A stretch of 11,938 nt of DNA from Clostridiales bacterium UBA735 (GTDB lineage: Bacteria > Bacillota > Clostridia > Oscillospirales > Oscillospiraceae), in contig DBLB01000054.1 of NCBI GenBank assembly GCA_002298695.1, positions 2,196 to 14,133 of the forward strand, written 5' to 3'. The notes under the pieces were generated by a model. That model saw only the letters and a program-made list of their open reading frames with translations, had not been told where the DNA came from and made no database searches. The position numbers and the translations under genes are program-made. Shown here piece by piece: positions 1 to 6,539 of the stretch. Position 1 is the first letter of the stretch. Every line of letters begins with the position of its first letter.

Positions 1-68
1 GCCGAATCTGCTTGCCGAATTGCGCGGTGATGCCCTTTTGTTTTTATCATACCCGATTCAAAGCGGAA

Positions 69-97
69 TTGCAATCCGGCAAAAAACATGGTATGCT
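69..97 (+). promoter_or_regulatory. Candidate sigma-A promoter for the CmpB-family/SLH operon
   Basis: TTGCAA (69-74) and TATGCT (92-97) are separated by exactly 17 bases. The predicted start near 104 would leave only a very short leader, with the Shine-Dalgarno GGAGGG at 105-110 almost at the 5' end. That makes this call less certain than the other promoters in the window. The sequence left of it (1-68) shows no recognisable gene. Confidence 0.45.
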
Positions 98-115
98 GTT
101 GGCCGGAGGGATCTT

Positions 116-865
116 ATGACAAGGTATCAGGTATTTTTGATCGTTGTATTTCTGTTTTTCTTCGGTTCCTGCGCCGGCTGGGTGCTGGAGCTCTTCTTCC
201 GTCGGTTTTTCTCCGGCGCGAACCCGGAGCGCAAATGGCTGAATCCCGGCTTCCTGTTCGGCCCGTGTGTGCCGCTCTACGGCTTCGGCACGGTGGTGCT
301 GTTCATCCTCAGCGAGTTTGAGAGCCAGATCTTCGGCCGCTTCGGCGGCAGCTGGTGGTACTATCTTGTGATGTTCTGCGGCATGGCCCTCGCGATGACG
401 GCGCTGGAATACATCGCGGGCCTCACGAGCCTCAAGGTCATGCACCTGCGGCTCTGGGACTACACGAATTGCTGGGGCAACATCCAGGGCCTGATCTGCC
501 CGCTGTTCACGTTCTTCTGGGGCGTGCTCGCCGCGCTCTATTATTTCCTGCTCTATCCGCAGCTGCGGAAGCTCGTGGTCTGGTTCGTGGCGCACCCGCT
601 GTTTTCGTTCATCGTGGGCGTCTGCTTCGGCATTTTCCTGATCGACTTTGCCGTCTCGCTCCACCTCGGCACGGCGCTGCGCAAGCGCGCCGTGGAGTTC
701 GACAAGAGCGTCGAGTCCATCGACCTGCAGGCCATCCAGCGCCGGCTGCAAAAGCGCGGCGGCTTCTTCCGCTTTACCTCCATCAAGCCGCTCACCGAGC
801 GCATCGACGCATTTGACGAATTCCTGCACCGCAAGCCCGGCAAACAGGCCGGCGCTGCAAAATAA
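116..865 (+). CDS. Putative ABC transporter permease, CmpB family (PF06541) membrane protein
   Basis: A 249-residue integral membrane protein of the family annotated as 'putative ABC transporter permease' (ABC_trans_CmpB). Its molecular role is not established. Visible family marks are the N-terminal helix with GWxxE (G21, W22, E25), the block LNPGFLFGPCVPLYGFG (42-58), and a later WDY..N.WGNIQGLICP stretch between helices. About five hydrophobic segments can be seen, roughly at 5-28, 45-66, 81-103, 122-145 and 157-180. A charged cytoplasmic-looking tail of about 65 residues follows. I chose ATG 116 because GGAGGG lies 5 bases upstream; the frame stays open further left to a TTG at 20, but that start has no ribosome binding site. 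The next gene starts 22 bases after the stop, so the two are probably co-transcribed. No ATP-binding partner is nearby, so the transporter label is family nomenclature only. Confidence 0.8.
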   Translation: MTRYQVFLIVVFLFFFGSCAGWVLELFFRRFFSGANPERKWLNPGFLFGPCVPLYGFGTVVLFILSEFESQIFGRFGGSWWYYLVMFCGMALAMTALEYIAGLTSLKVMHLRLWDYTNCWGNIQGLICPLFTFFWGVLAALYYFLLYPQLRKLVVWFVAHPLFSFIVGVCFGIFLIDFAVSLHLGTALRKRAVEFDKSVESIDLQAIQRRLQKRGGFFRFTSIKPLTERIDAFDEFLHRKPGKQAGAAK

Positions 866-887
866 ACAGAAAAGAGGAACGAATCCG

Positions 888-2642
888 ATGAAAAAGCTGC
901 TTGCTCTCGTCCTTGCCATGACGCTGCTGCTCGGCTGCGCCGTCACGGCCCAGGCCGCAAACGCCCGCGCTTCCGAGGCTGCTGCGGTGCTCTATGACCT
1001 CGGCCTGTTTCAGGGCACGGGCACAAATGCCGACGGTTCGCCCGATTTCAGTCTCGACCGCGCGGCGAAGCGTGCCGAGGGCGTGACGCTCCTTGTCCGT
1101 CTGCTCGGCATCGACGAGGAGACGCTGAAAAACGCATCCGACACGCCGTTCACCGACGTACCGGGCTGGGCGAAGCCATACGTCAACTTCGCCTACGAAA
1201 ACGACCTGACCAGGGGCGTCAGCGCCGACAAGCTCGGCGCGAACGACGCCGTCACCGCCGCGCAGTATCTCACATTTGTCCTCCGCGCGATGGGCTATAC
1301 CTCCGGCGAGGACTTCGACTGGAGCGCCGCCTGGGCCTTGACCGACCGTCTCGGCATCACGCACGGCGAATACAACGCGAAGACGAACAAGGCTTTCCGG
1401 CGCGGCGACGCGGCGCTCGTCTCGGCCTGCGCGCTGAAGGCCGCGTGCAAAAACGGAAAGACGCTCTATGAAAACATCTTCGGCAAGCGGCTGCCGAATG
1501 AGCTGCGCGCGCAGCTCTCCGCCCTTGCGGGCGAGACGGCCCGCCGCGACATCTCCAAGGCCGCGGACGGCTATGCCTCCTACCTCGATGAACTGGATCT
1601 GCCGGATCTTCTCGGCCAGCCGCAGTATTCGCAGAAGCAGATCCGCGCGATGCAGGACTATACACTCGACCAGCTCAAGGACGCGATCTGCACCGTCCCT
1701 GACATGATCCAGTATCTTGTCGAGACGAATTACGGCGAAAACCCCGTCTGGGAAAACGACATCCACTTCAGCGACGGCAGCTATACGTGGGCCATCAACA
1801 AATCCGCTGCCGGGGCGCTGGCCTCCGACTGCCCGAGCTGCGGCGCGGTCTCGAATCTGACGCGCTATATCCTCGAAGGAGACTATGACGACAGCGGATA
1901 CATCCTCTGGGGCACGTATGACAAGGACAAAATTGAGACAAACGGCGGCCATGTCATCAACTTCTATCAAGTCGGCAAGCAGTATGTGACGTTCGACTAT
2001 ACGAGTGTCAGCGGCGGCAGCTTCCGCCCGAACGACACGAACTGCTGGGTCGTCGGCAGCACGAAGGCCATCGCCGAGCAGGCCCGCAAGCAGGAGACCG
2101 ACACCTATACCATCCACACCGTCGTCCTTGACCGCGGCGCGTACCGGATGCAGCTCCCGCTCGGCTGGCGGAACAAAAAGACAGACAAGAGCTGCTATTT
2201 CACCGCTGGGAGCTATCGCTACGACGCGGAGCTGCTCTATCAGGACGCCGACTGGCAGCAGTCCTGCCCAAGCTTTGAATATCATCCGTTCTTCGACGAT
2301 ACCGTCTCCATGGACGAGAGCCGTTATCCCGACTGGGCCTTCGACGGCACGACCGATGAATACAGCATGCCGTCCGATGTTGCGGGACTCTGCATCTACT
2401 ATCGCGGCTTCACCATTGAGCCGGGCTATCGCTTCGGCCCGATCGAAGAAGGGCAGACCATTCAGGTCTATCTGGGCGGCGTCCGCCAGACGAGCTTCAC
2501 GCTGCAGAACAGCAGCCCCGCCGCCTGCCGCCTGACGGTGCAGGCCGACGGCACCATCGTCTGCGGCCGCGCCAGCGCCGATACGACCATCTATATCCGC
2601 TGCGGCACGTCCGAGGGGCGCTATGTCCTCGGCGGGCCTTGA
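888..2642 (+). CDS. Exported SLH-domain protein with transglutaminase/papain-like cysteine-enzyme domain
   Basis: A 584-residue exported protein. Residues 1-23 form a signal peptide (MKKLL, hydrophobic core, AQA before the cut). LLGC inside it resembles a lipobox, but the AQA site fits better. Residues about 26-150 are S-layer homology sequence of the clostridial type (LGLFQGTGTNADG, RAEGVTLLVRLLG, PFTDVPGWAKPYV, VTAAQYLTFVLRAMGY), expected to bind secondary cell-wall polymer. The middle carries a candidate catalytic triad: C315 or C318 (DCPSCGAVSNLTRYI), H355 (NGGHVINF) and D370 (VTFDYT). The order and spacing are those of transglutaminase-like/papain-fold domains. The last ~100 residues look beta-rich and Ig-like. 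AGAGGAA lies 8 bases before ATG 888. Whether it cuts or cross-links protein or peptidoglycan cannot be told; a non-catalytic role is possible. Confidence 0.82.
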   Translation: MKKLLALVLAMTLLLGCAVTAQAANARASEAAAVLYDLGLFQGTGTNADGSPDFSLDRAAKRAEGVTLLVRLLGIDEETLKNASDTPFTDVPGWAKPYVNFAYENDLTRGVSADKLGANDAVTAAQYLTFVLRAMGYTSGEDFDWSAAWALTDRLGITHGEYNAKTNKAFRRGDAALVSACALKAACKNGKTLYENIFGKRLPNELRAQLSALAGETARRDISKAADGYASYLDELDLPDLLGQPQYSQKQIRAMQDYTLDQLKDAICTVPDMIQYLVETNYGENPVWENDIHFSDGSYTWAINKSAAGALASDCPSCGAVSNLTRYILEGDYDDSGYILWGTYDKDKIETNGGHVINFYQVGKQYVTFDYTSVSGGSFRPNDTNCWVVGSTKAIAEQARKQETDTYTIHTVVLDRGAYRMQLPLGWRNKKTDKSCYFTAGSYRYDAELLYQDADWQQSCPSFEYHPFFDDTVSMDESRYPDWAFDGTTDEYSMPSDVAGLCIYYRGFTIEPGYRFGPIEEGQTIQVYLGGVRQTSFTLQNSSPAACRLTVQADGTIVCGRASADTTIYIRCGTSEGRYVLGGP

Positions 2643-2658
2643 TGATCACTGCCTTCTA

Positions 2659-2687
2659 AAAATAAAAATAAGAATTATTTTTATTTT
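2659..2687. repeat. Perfect all-A/T hairpin (13-bp arms, 3-base loop)
   Basis: Arms 2659-2671 and 2675-2687 are perfect reverse complements made only of A and T, around the loop GAA. The hairpin begins 16 bases after the SLH gene stop and ends 4 bases before the -35 box of the next promoter. It could be a weak bidirectional terminator, and its A/T tracts also sit where an UP element would contact RNA polymerase. With no G/C in the stem, a terminator role is uncertain. Confidence 0.6.
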
Positions 2688-2691
2688 ATAC

Positions 2692-2720
2692 TGGACAAAT
2701 TCGCCATCGTGTGCTATATT
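2692..2720 (+). promoter_or_regulatory. Strong extended -10 promoter for the flavodiiron gene
   Basis: TGGACA (2692-2697) and TATATT (2715-2720) have a 17-base spacer. TGC directly precedes the -10 box, giving an extended -10. The A/T tract at 2659-2687 immediately upstream could add UP-element activity. Predicted start is near 2727, giving a leader of about 34 bases. Confidence 0.75.
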
Positions 2721-2732
2721 GATAAAAAAATA

Positions 2733-2748
2733 CTGAAACAAATTTCAG
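2733..2748 (+). promoter_or_regulatory. Inverted repeat in the leader that overlaps the ribosome binding site
   Basis: CTGAAA (2733-2738) and TTTCAG (2743-2748) form a 6-bp stem with a 4-base loop, CAAA. The right arm includes the first bases of the Shine-Dalgarno AGGAGGA (2747-2753). As RNA it could partly hide the ribosome binding site; as DNA it could be an operator just downstream of the promoter. Its function is inferred only. Confidence 0.4.
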
Positions 2749-2760
2749 GAGGACTGCTCG

Positions 2761-4602
2761 ATGTACTGTGTGAAAAAAATGACCGAGGATCTTTACTGGG
2801 TCGGCGGCAACGACCGGCGGCTGGCGCTGTTTGAAAACGTCTACCCCATCCCGCGCGGTGTGAGCTACAATGCCTACGTCGTTCTCGACGAGAAGACTGT
2901 CCTGCTCGACACGGTCGACCATTCCGTCTCGCCCATCTTCTTTGAAAATCTGGCGCATGTGCTCAGCGGCCGCAAGCTGGACTACCTCATCGTCAACCAC
3001 ATGGAGCCGGATCACGCCGCCACGATCGAAGAGGTCGTCCTGCGTTATCCGGAGGTCACGCTCGTCTGCAACAAGAAGACCGTGCAGATGATGAAGAACT
3101 TCTTCTCCTTTGACGTCGACAGCCGTGTCCACCTCGTCGCTGAGATGGATACGCTCTGTACCGGCAAGCACACGTTCACCTTTGTCATGGCCCCGATGGT
3201 TCACTGGCCAGAGGTCATGGTGACTTATGATGCGACCACGAAGACGCTTTTCGCCGCCGATGCCTTCGGCACGTTCGGCGCACTGGGCGGAAATCTCTAC
3301 GCCGACGAGGTCAATTTCCAGACCGAGTGGCTGGACGATGCGCGGCGCTACTATACCAACATCGTCGGCAAATACGGCACGCAGGTCCAGGCGCTGCTGA
3401 AAAAGGCCGCGACGATCGAGATCGAAATGATCTGCCCGCTGCACGGCCCGGTCTGGCGCAGGGACATCGGCTGGTTCCTTGACAAATATGTCCACTGGGC
3501 GACCTATACGCCCGAGGAGGACGCCGTCGTCATCGCCTACGCCTCCGTCTACGGCAACACCGAGACCGCCGCGAACATCCTGGCCGGGAAGCTGGCCGAC
3601 CTCGGCGTCCGCAACGTCAAGGTCTACGACGTCTCCGCCACGCACGCGAGCGAGATCGTCTCCGAGTGCTTCCGCGCGAGCCACCTTGTCTTCCTCTCCA
3701 CGACGTACAACGCGGGCATGTTCGTAAACATGGAAAATCTCGTCCACGACATCGTCAACCACAACCTGCAGAACCGCACCATCGCCCTCGTCGAAAACGG
3801 CTCCTGGGCGCCGACGGCAGGCGGACTGATGCGCGCGGAGTTCTCCAAGCTCAAGAACTGCACCATCCTTGACGAGACCGTCACGATCAAATCCAGCCTC
3901 AAGGAAGCCCAGCTCGAGTCGATGGATGCGCTGGCCGAGGCCATCATGGCCTCCATGCCGAAGCACGAGGCCCCCGTGCATACGCCGGACGCCCCGGTCG
4001 AGCAGAACGCGATGTTCTCCCTGTCCTACGGTCTGTTCGTCCTGACGGCCCGCGACGGCGCGAAGGACAACGGCTGCATCATCAATACCGTCACACAGCT
4101 GACCGACTCGCCCAGGCGCATCTCCATCGCCGTCAACAAGGCAAATTATACGCACGACATGATCCAAAAGACCGGCGTGTTCAACGTCTCTGTCCTCTCG
4201 ACCGACGCGCCGTTCGCGATGTTCCAGCATTACGGCTTCCAGTCCGGCCGCGACGTCGACAAGTTCGCCGATGTGCAGGGCATGGCCCGCGCGACGAACG
4301 GCGTCTACTATCTGCCGTACTGCACGAATGCTTTCATCTCGGCCAGGGTCACGCAGACCATCGAGTTTGAGACGCACACGCTCTTCATCGCCGACGTCAC
4401 CGAGGCGCGGCAGCTCTCCGATGTGCCGTCCATGACCTACGCCTACTATTTCGCCAATGTCAAGCCGAAGCCCTCGAAGCTCGAGGAAAAGCACGGCTGG
4501 GTCTGCAAGATCTGCGGTTACGTCTACGAGGGCGAGGAGCTCCCCGCGGACTTCATCTGCCCGATCTGCAAGCACGGCGCGGAGGATTTTGAGCGGCTCT
4601 GA
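2761..4602 (+). CDS. fprA: Multidomain flavodiiron protein (diiron + flavodoxin + flavin reductase + short rubredoxin)
   Basis: A 613-residue cytosolic flavodiiron protein that reduces O2 to water and/or NO to N2O in anaerobes. Domain 1 (about 1-250) is metallo-beta-lactamase-like with the whole diiron ligand set: H80, E82, D84/H85, H148, D167 and H228. Domain 2 (about 256-395) is flavodoxin with the FMN loop YASVYGNTETA (260-270). Domain 3 (about 415-565) resembles FMN-binding flavin reductases (SYGLFVLTARDG, then NGCIINTVTQL). The C-terminus is a rubredoxin-like iron site with C582, C585, C600 and C603. Its C-x2-C-x14-C-x2-C spacing is shorter than classic rubredoxin and resembles the rubrerythrin tail. 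Flavin reductase and rubredoxin on one chain suggest NAD(P)H electrons can reach the diiron site without separate partners (inference). AGGAGGA lies 7 bases before ATG. O2 versus NO preference cannot be read from sequence. Confidence 0.93.
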   Translation: MYCVKKMTEDLYWVGGNDRRLALFENVYPIPRGVSYNAYVVLDEKTVLLDTVDHSVSPIFFENLAHVLSGRKLDYLIVNHMEPDHAATIEEVVLRYPEVTLVCNKKTVQMMKNFFSFDVDSRVHLVAEMDTLCTGKHTFTFVMAPMVHWPEVMVTYDATTKTLFAADAFGTFGALGGNLYADEVNFQTEWLDDARRYYTNIVGKYGTQVQALLKKAATIEIEMICPLHGPVWRRDIGWFLDKYVHWATYTPEEDAVVIAYASVYGNTETAANILAGKLADLGVRNVKVYDVSATHASEIVSECFRASHLVFLSTTYNAGMFVNMENLVHDIVNHNLQNRTIALVENGSWAPTAGGLMRAEFSKLKNCTILDETVTIKSSLKEAQLESMDALAEAIMASMPKHEAPVHTPDAPVEQNAMFSLSYGLFVLTARDGAKDNGCIINTVTQLTDSPRRISIAVNKANYTHDMIQKTGVFNVSVLSTDAPFAMFQHYGFQSGRDVDKFADVQGMARATNGVYYLPYCTNAFISARVTQTIEFETHTLFIADVTEARQLSDVPSMTYAYYFANVKPKPSKLEEKHGWVCKICGYVYEGEELPADFICPICKHGAEDFERL

Positions 4603-4664
4603 GATCTCAGAATTCTGACGCGCTCCTGACCCGGTTTTCTCTTTCCGAGAAGTGTTCTGTGCCT

Positions 4665-4770
4665 CCATTCTTTTCTTTCACGTGTCGAAACGGCGCAGTC
4701 CCAGCCCCATTCTTTTCTTTCTCTATTCGGAGAAAGAAAAGAACCGCGCTGGAGCGTGAAGAAAAGAAAG
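4665..4770. repeat. Nested inverted/direct repeat element (TTCTTTTCTTTC family)
   Basis: CCATTCTTTTCTTTC occurs twice in direct orientation, at 4665-4679 and 4707-4721. The second copy is the left arm of a perfect 14-bp hairpin: 4710-4723 pairs with 4730-4743 around TATTCG. An outer, near-perfect pair also exists: 4668-4682 (ends TTTCACG) against 4755-4769 (starts CGTGAAG), differing by one inserted base. The 106-base block is therefore a palindrome inside a palindrome. This is the shape of REP/BIME-like or MITE-like intergenic elements. Neither main stem is followed by a T-run, so it is not a typical terminator. Confidence 0.75.
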
Positions 4771-4774
4771 AGAC

Positions 4775-4806
4775 GACCAGAGAACCTTTCGAATGCTTCT
4801 CTGGTC
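4775..4806. repeat. 10-bp inverted repeat (GACCAGAGAA / TTCTCTGGTC)
   Basis: Arms 4775-4784 and 4797-4806 are perfect reverse complements around a 12-base loop. It lies only 4 bases after the preceding nested repeat and may be part of the same composite element. No T-run follows. Confidence 0.65.
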
Positions 4807-4905
4807 TCTCCATCGACCAGGGCCTTGCTCCGGGCGGGCGGCGTATGGAATGTCGGGGAATCTACGATAGGACTTTGTAGGGGAAAATTTAGGATTGTGC
4901 GGGAG

Positions 4906-4933
4906 GGCCGATGTGGCATCGGCCGGGTACCCG
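4906..4933. repeat. Tandem palindromes: GGCCGATG hairpin followed by CGGGTACCCG
   Basis: GGCCGATG (4906-4913) and CATCGGCC (4917-4924) pair perfectly around TGG. The last base is shared with the 10-base palindrome CGGGTACCCG (4924-4933). Upstream lies TTGTAGGGG (4875-4883). From memory, TGTAGGGG followed by a GC-rich hairpin is a common dispersed intergenic motif in gut Clostridia; I cannot confirm that here. Confidence 0.6.
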
Positions 4934-4996
4934 TAAGATGGCAGCGCAGGAAAAATCTCATATCTTCCTGATTTTTGAATGAAAGGAACTGTTATC

Positions 4997-6442
4997 ATGC
5001 GTATTTTAGGCGATCTGGAACCGCATTCCGTCTTTACGTACTTTGAAGACCTCTGCGCCATCCCGCACGGGTCCGGCAACACGAAGGCCATCTCTGACTA
5101 CTGCGTCCGCTACGCCGAGGCCCACGGCTTCGAGGTGCATCAGGACGCGCTGAACAACATCATCATGATCTGCCCGGCCACGCCCGGCTGCGAGGACGCC
5201 GAACCGGTTATCTTACAGGGCCATCTCGACATGGTCGCCGAAAAAACAGTCGACTGCCCGCTCGACATGGCCAAAGACGGGCTGGCGCTCGCCGTTGACG
5301 GCGATCACGTCTGTGCGAAGGGCACGACGCTCGGCGGCGACGACGGCATTGCCGTCGCCATGGCGTTGGCCGCGATGGACGACAAAACGCTCCGCCACCC
5401 CCGCATCGAGGCCATTTTCACAGTCGACGAGGAGGTCGGCATGGAGGGCGCCGCCGGACTGGACGTCTCCCCGATCACGGCGCGCCGCATGATCAACATC
5501 GACTCCGAGGACGAGGGCATTTTCACGGTCAGCTGCGCCGGCGGCGCGCGGGCAAACCTCCGCCTCCCGCTGGAGACGGCCCCCTGCTCCCTGCCCACAC
5601 TGGTGCTGGAGCTCACGGGACTGACCGGCGGCCACTCCGGCACAGAGATCGACAAGGGCCGCGCCAACGCCGCCATCCTGCTGGGGCGCGTGCTGGATGC
5701 GCTCTCGGAAGCAGCCCCGCTCCGCATCGTCTCGGCGGAGAGCGGTCTGAAGGACAACGCCATTCCGGCCGCAGCCCGGGCCGTGTTCGCATTTGAGGGC
5801 GATGCAGATGCTGCGCAGCAGACCGTCTCTGACATGCAGGCGGCATTCCGCGCCGAGCACGCCGGCTCCGACCCGGCCCTCGCGCTCGCCGTCCGTCCCG
5901 GCAATCCAGCGCCCGAGGCGCTGACGGAAGCGGCCACGCAAAAGGTCATCCGGTTTTTGCAGCTCGTCCCGAACGGCATCGCCGCTATGAGCGCGGACAT
6001 TCCGGGCCTCGTGCAGACATCCTGCAACCTCGGTGTTTTCCAGGTGTCCGGCGGCCTGCTGACCGCCAGCTCCGCCGTCCGCAGCTCCGTTGCCTCCCAG
6101 AAGACAATGCTCCTGCGGCGCTTTGCGGCGCTCGCCGCCCTGCTCGGCGCACAGATGCACATCACCGGCGACTATCCGGCCTGGGAGTATAAGCGGGATT
6201 CCGTTCTGCGCGACGTCATGATGCGCGTCTTTACCGCGCAGTACGGCCATGCGCCGAAGATCGAGGCCATCCATGCGGGCCTTGAGTGCGGTTTGTTTGC
6301 CGGCAAGCTGCCGGGCCTCGACTGCGTCTCGCTCGGCCCGGATCTGCTGGAGATCCACACGCCGCGCGAGCGGATGTCCGTCAGCTCCGTGCAGCGCACC
6401 TGGCAGCTGCTGCGCGCCGTGCTGTCTGCGCTCTGCGGCTGA
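4997..6442 (+). CDS. pepD: Aminoacyl-histidine (Xaa-His) dipeptidase, M20 family metallopeptidase
   Basis: A 481-residue cytosolic di-zinc dipeptidase of the PepD/carnosinase-like M20 branch, which cleaves Xaa-His and other dipeptides. Length matches E. coli PepD (about 485). Active-site residues are in the expected order: H76 and D78 (QGHLDMV), bridging D115 (TTLGGDDGIA), catalytic E145 and metal ligand E146 (FTVDEEVGM), D169 (MINIDSED) and the C-terminal H454 (EIHTPRERM). The C-terminal IHAGLECG (425-432) is also typical. The middle part, around GLTGGHSGTEID, is the lid/dimerisation domain. I chose ATG 4997 because AAAGGAA lies 8 bases upstream; an ATG six codons earlier (4979) overlaps that site. 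It has no same-strand gene close by and is convergent with the alcohol dehydrogenase. Confidence 0.92.
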   Translation: MRILGDLEPHSVFTYFEDLCAIPHGSGNTKAISDYCVRYAEAHGFEVHQDALNNIIMICPATPGCEDAEPVILQGHLDMVAEKTVDCPLDMAKDGLALAVDGDHVCAKGTTLGGDDGIAVAMALAAMDDKTLRHPRIEAIFTVDEEVGMEGAAGLDVSPITARRMINIDSEDEGIFTVSCAGGARANLRLPLETAPCSLPTLVLELTGLTGGHSGTEIDKGRANAAILLGRVLDALSEAAPLRIVSAESGLKDNAIPAAARAVFAFEGDADAAQQTVSDMQAAFRAEHAGSDPALALAVRPGNPAPEALTEAATQKVIRFLQLVPNGIAAMSADIPGLVQTSCNLGVFQVSGGLLTASSAVRSSVASQKTMLLRRFAALAALLGAQMHITGDYPAWEYKRDSVLRDVMMRVFTAQYGHAPKIEAIHAGLECGLFAGKLPGLDCVSLGPDLLEIHTPRERMSVSSVQRTWQLLRAVLSALCG

Positions 6443-6461
6443 CCCGCCTGTCAGAATGTAT

Positions 6462-6499
6462 GAACCCGGTTCCTTTTCTGAAAGAAAGGGGCCGGGTTC
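6462..6499. terminator. Long hairpin between convergent genes, possible bidirectional terminator
   Basis: GAACCCGG (6462-6469) pairs with CCGGGTTC (6492-6499). Inner pairing of 6470-6477 with 6484-6491, including three G-T wobbles, gives a stem of about 16 pairs with a 6-base loop. It lies 19 bases after the pepD stop and about 40 bases after the end of the oppositely oriented adh, where a shared terminator is expected. No T-run follows on either strand, so a 3'-end-stabilising or repeat-type hairpin is the alternative. Confidence 0.55.
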
Positions 6500-6539
6500 G
6501 TGCGTGCAGGGGCGGAGCGTGCGGAAGATTGCAATCCGG

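Larger units (their letters stand above)
4603..4996. other. Gene-free, repeat-rich intergenic stretch
   Basis: No convincing gene is present: the small open frames here merely read through repeats and lack ribosome binding sites. After the flavodiiron stop come overlapping palindromes GAGATCTC (4601-4608) and TCAGAATTCTGA (4607-4618). Next are the C/T- and A/G-rich repeats at 4665-4770, a 10-bp-arm hairpin at 4775-4806, and palindromes at 4906-4933. A 7-bp repeat AAAAATC (4951-4957) / GATTTTT (4970-4976) precedes pepD. I found no clear promoter for pepD here and no hairpin followed by a T-run for terminating the flavodiiron transcript. Confidence 0.7.

Noticed and set aside
20..115. N-terminal extension of the CmpB-family gene from TTG 20
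   Set aside because: ATG 116 has GGAGGG at the right distance and begins directly with the first membrane helix. The upstream stretch contains a plausible promoter.
899..944. LLGC lipobox in the SLH protein signal peptide
   Set aside because: It is followed by a better signal peptidase I site (AQA), and a wall-binding SLH protein does not need a lipid anchor. It is not fully excluded.
4659..4971. Several 65-145 residue open frames in the repeat-rich gap
   Set aside because: They read through C/T and A/G repeats (runs of F/S or K/E), have no ribosome binding site, and change reading with the repeats.
68..6539. 12-base match ATTGCAATCCGG at 68-79 and 6528-6539
   Set aside because: It is short, centred on a simple palindrome (ATTGCAAT), in unrelated contexts and without further flanking similarity; probably chance.
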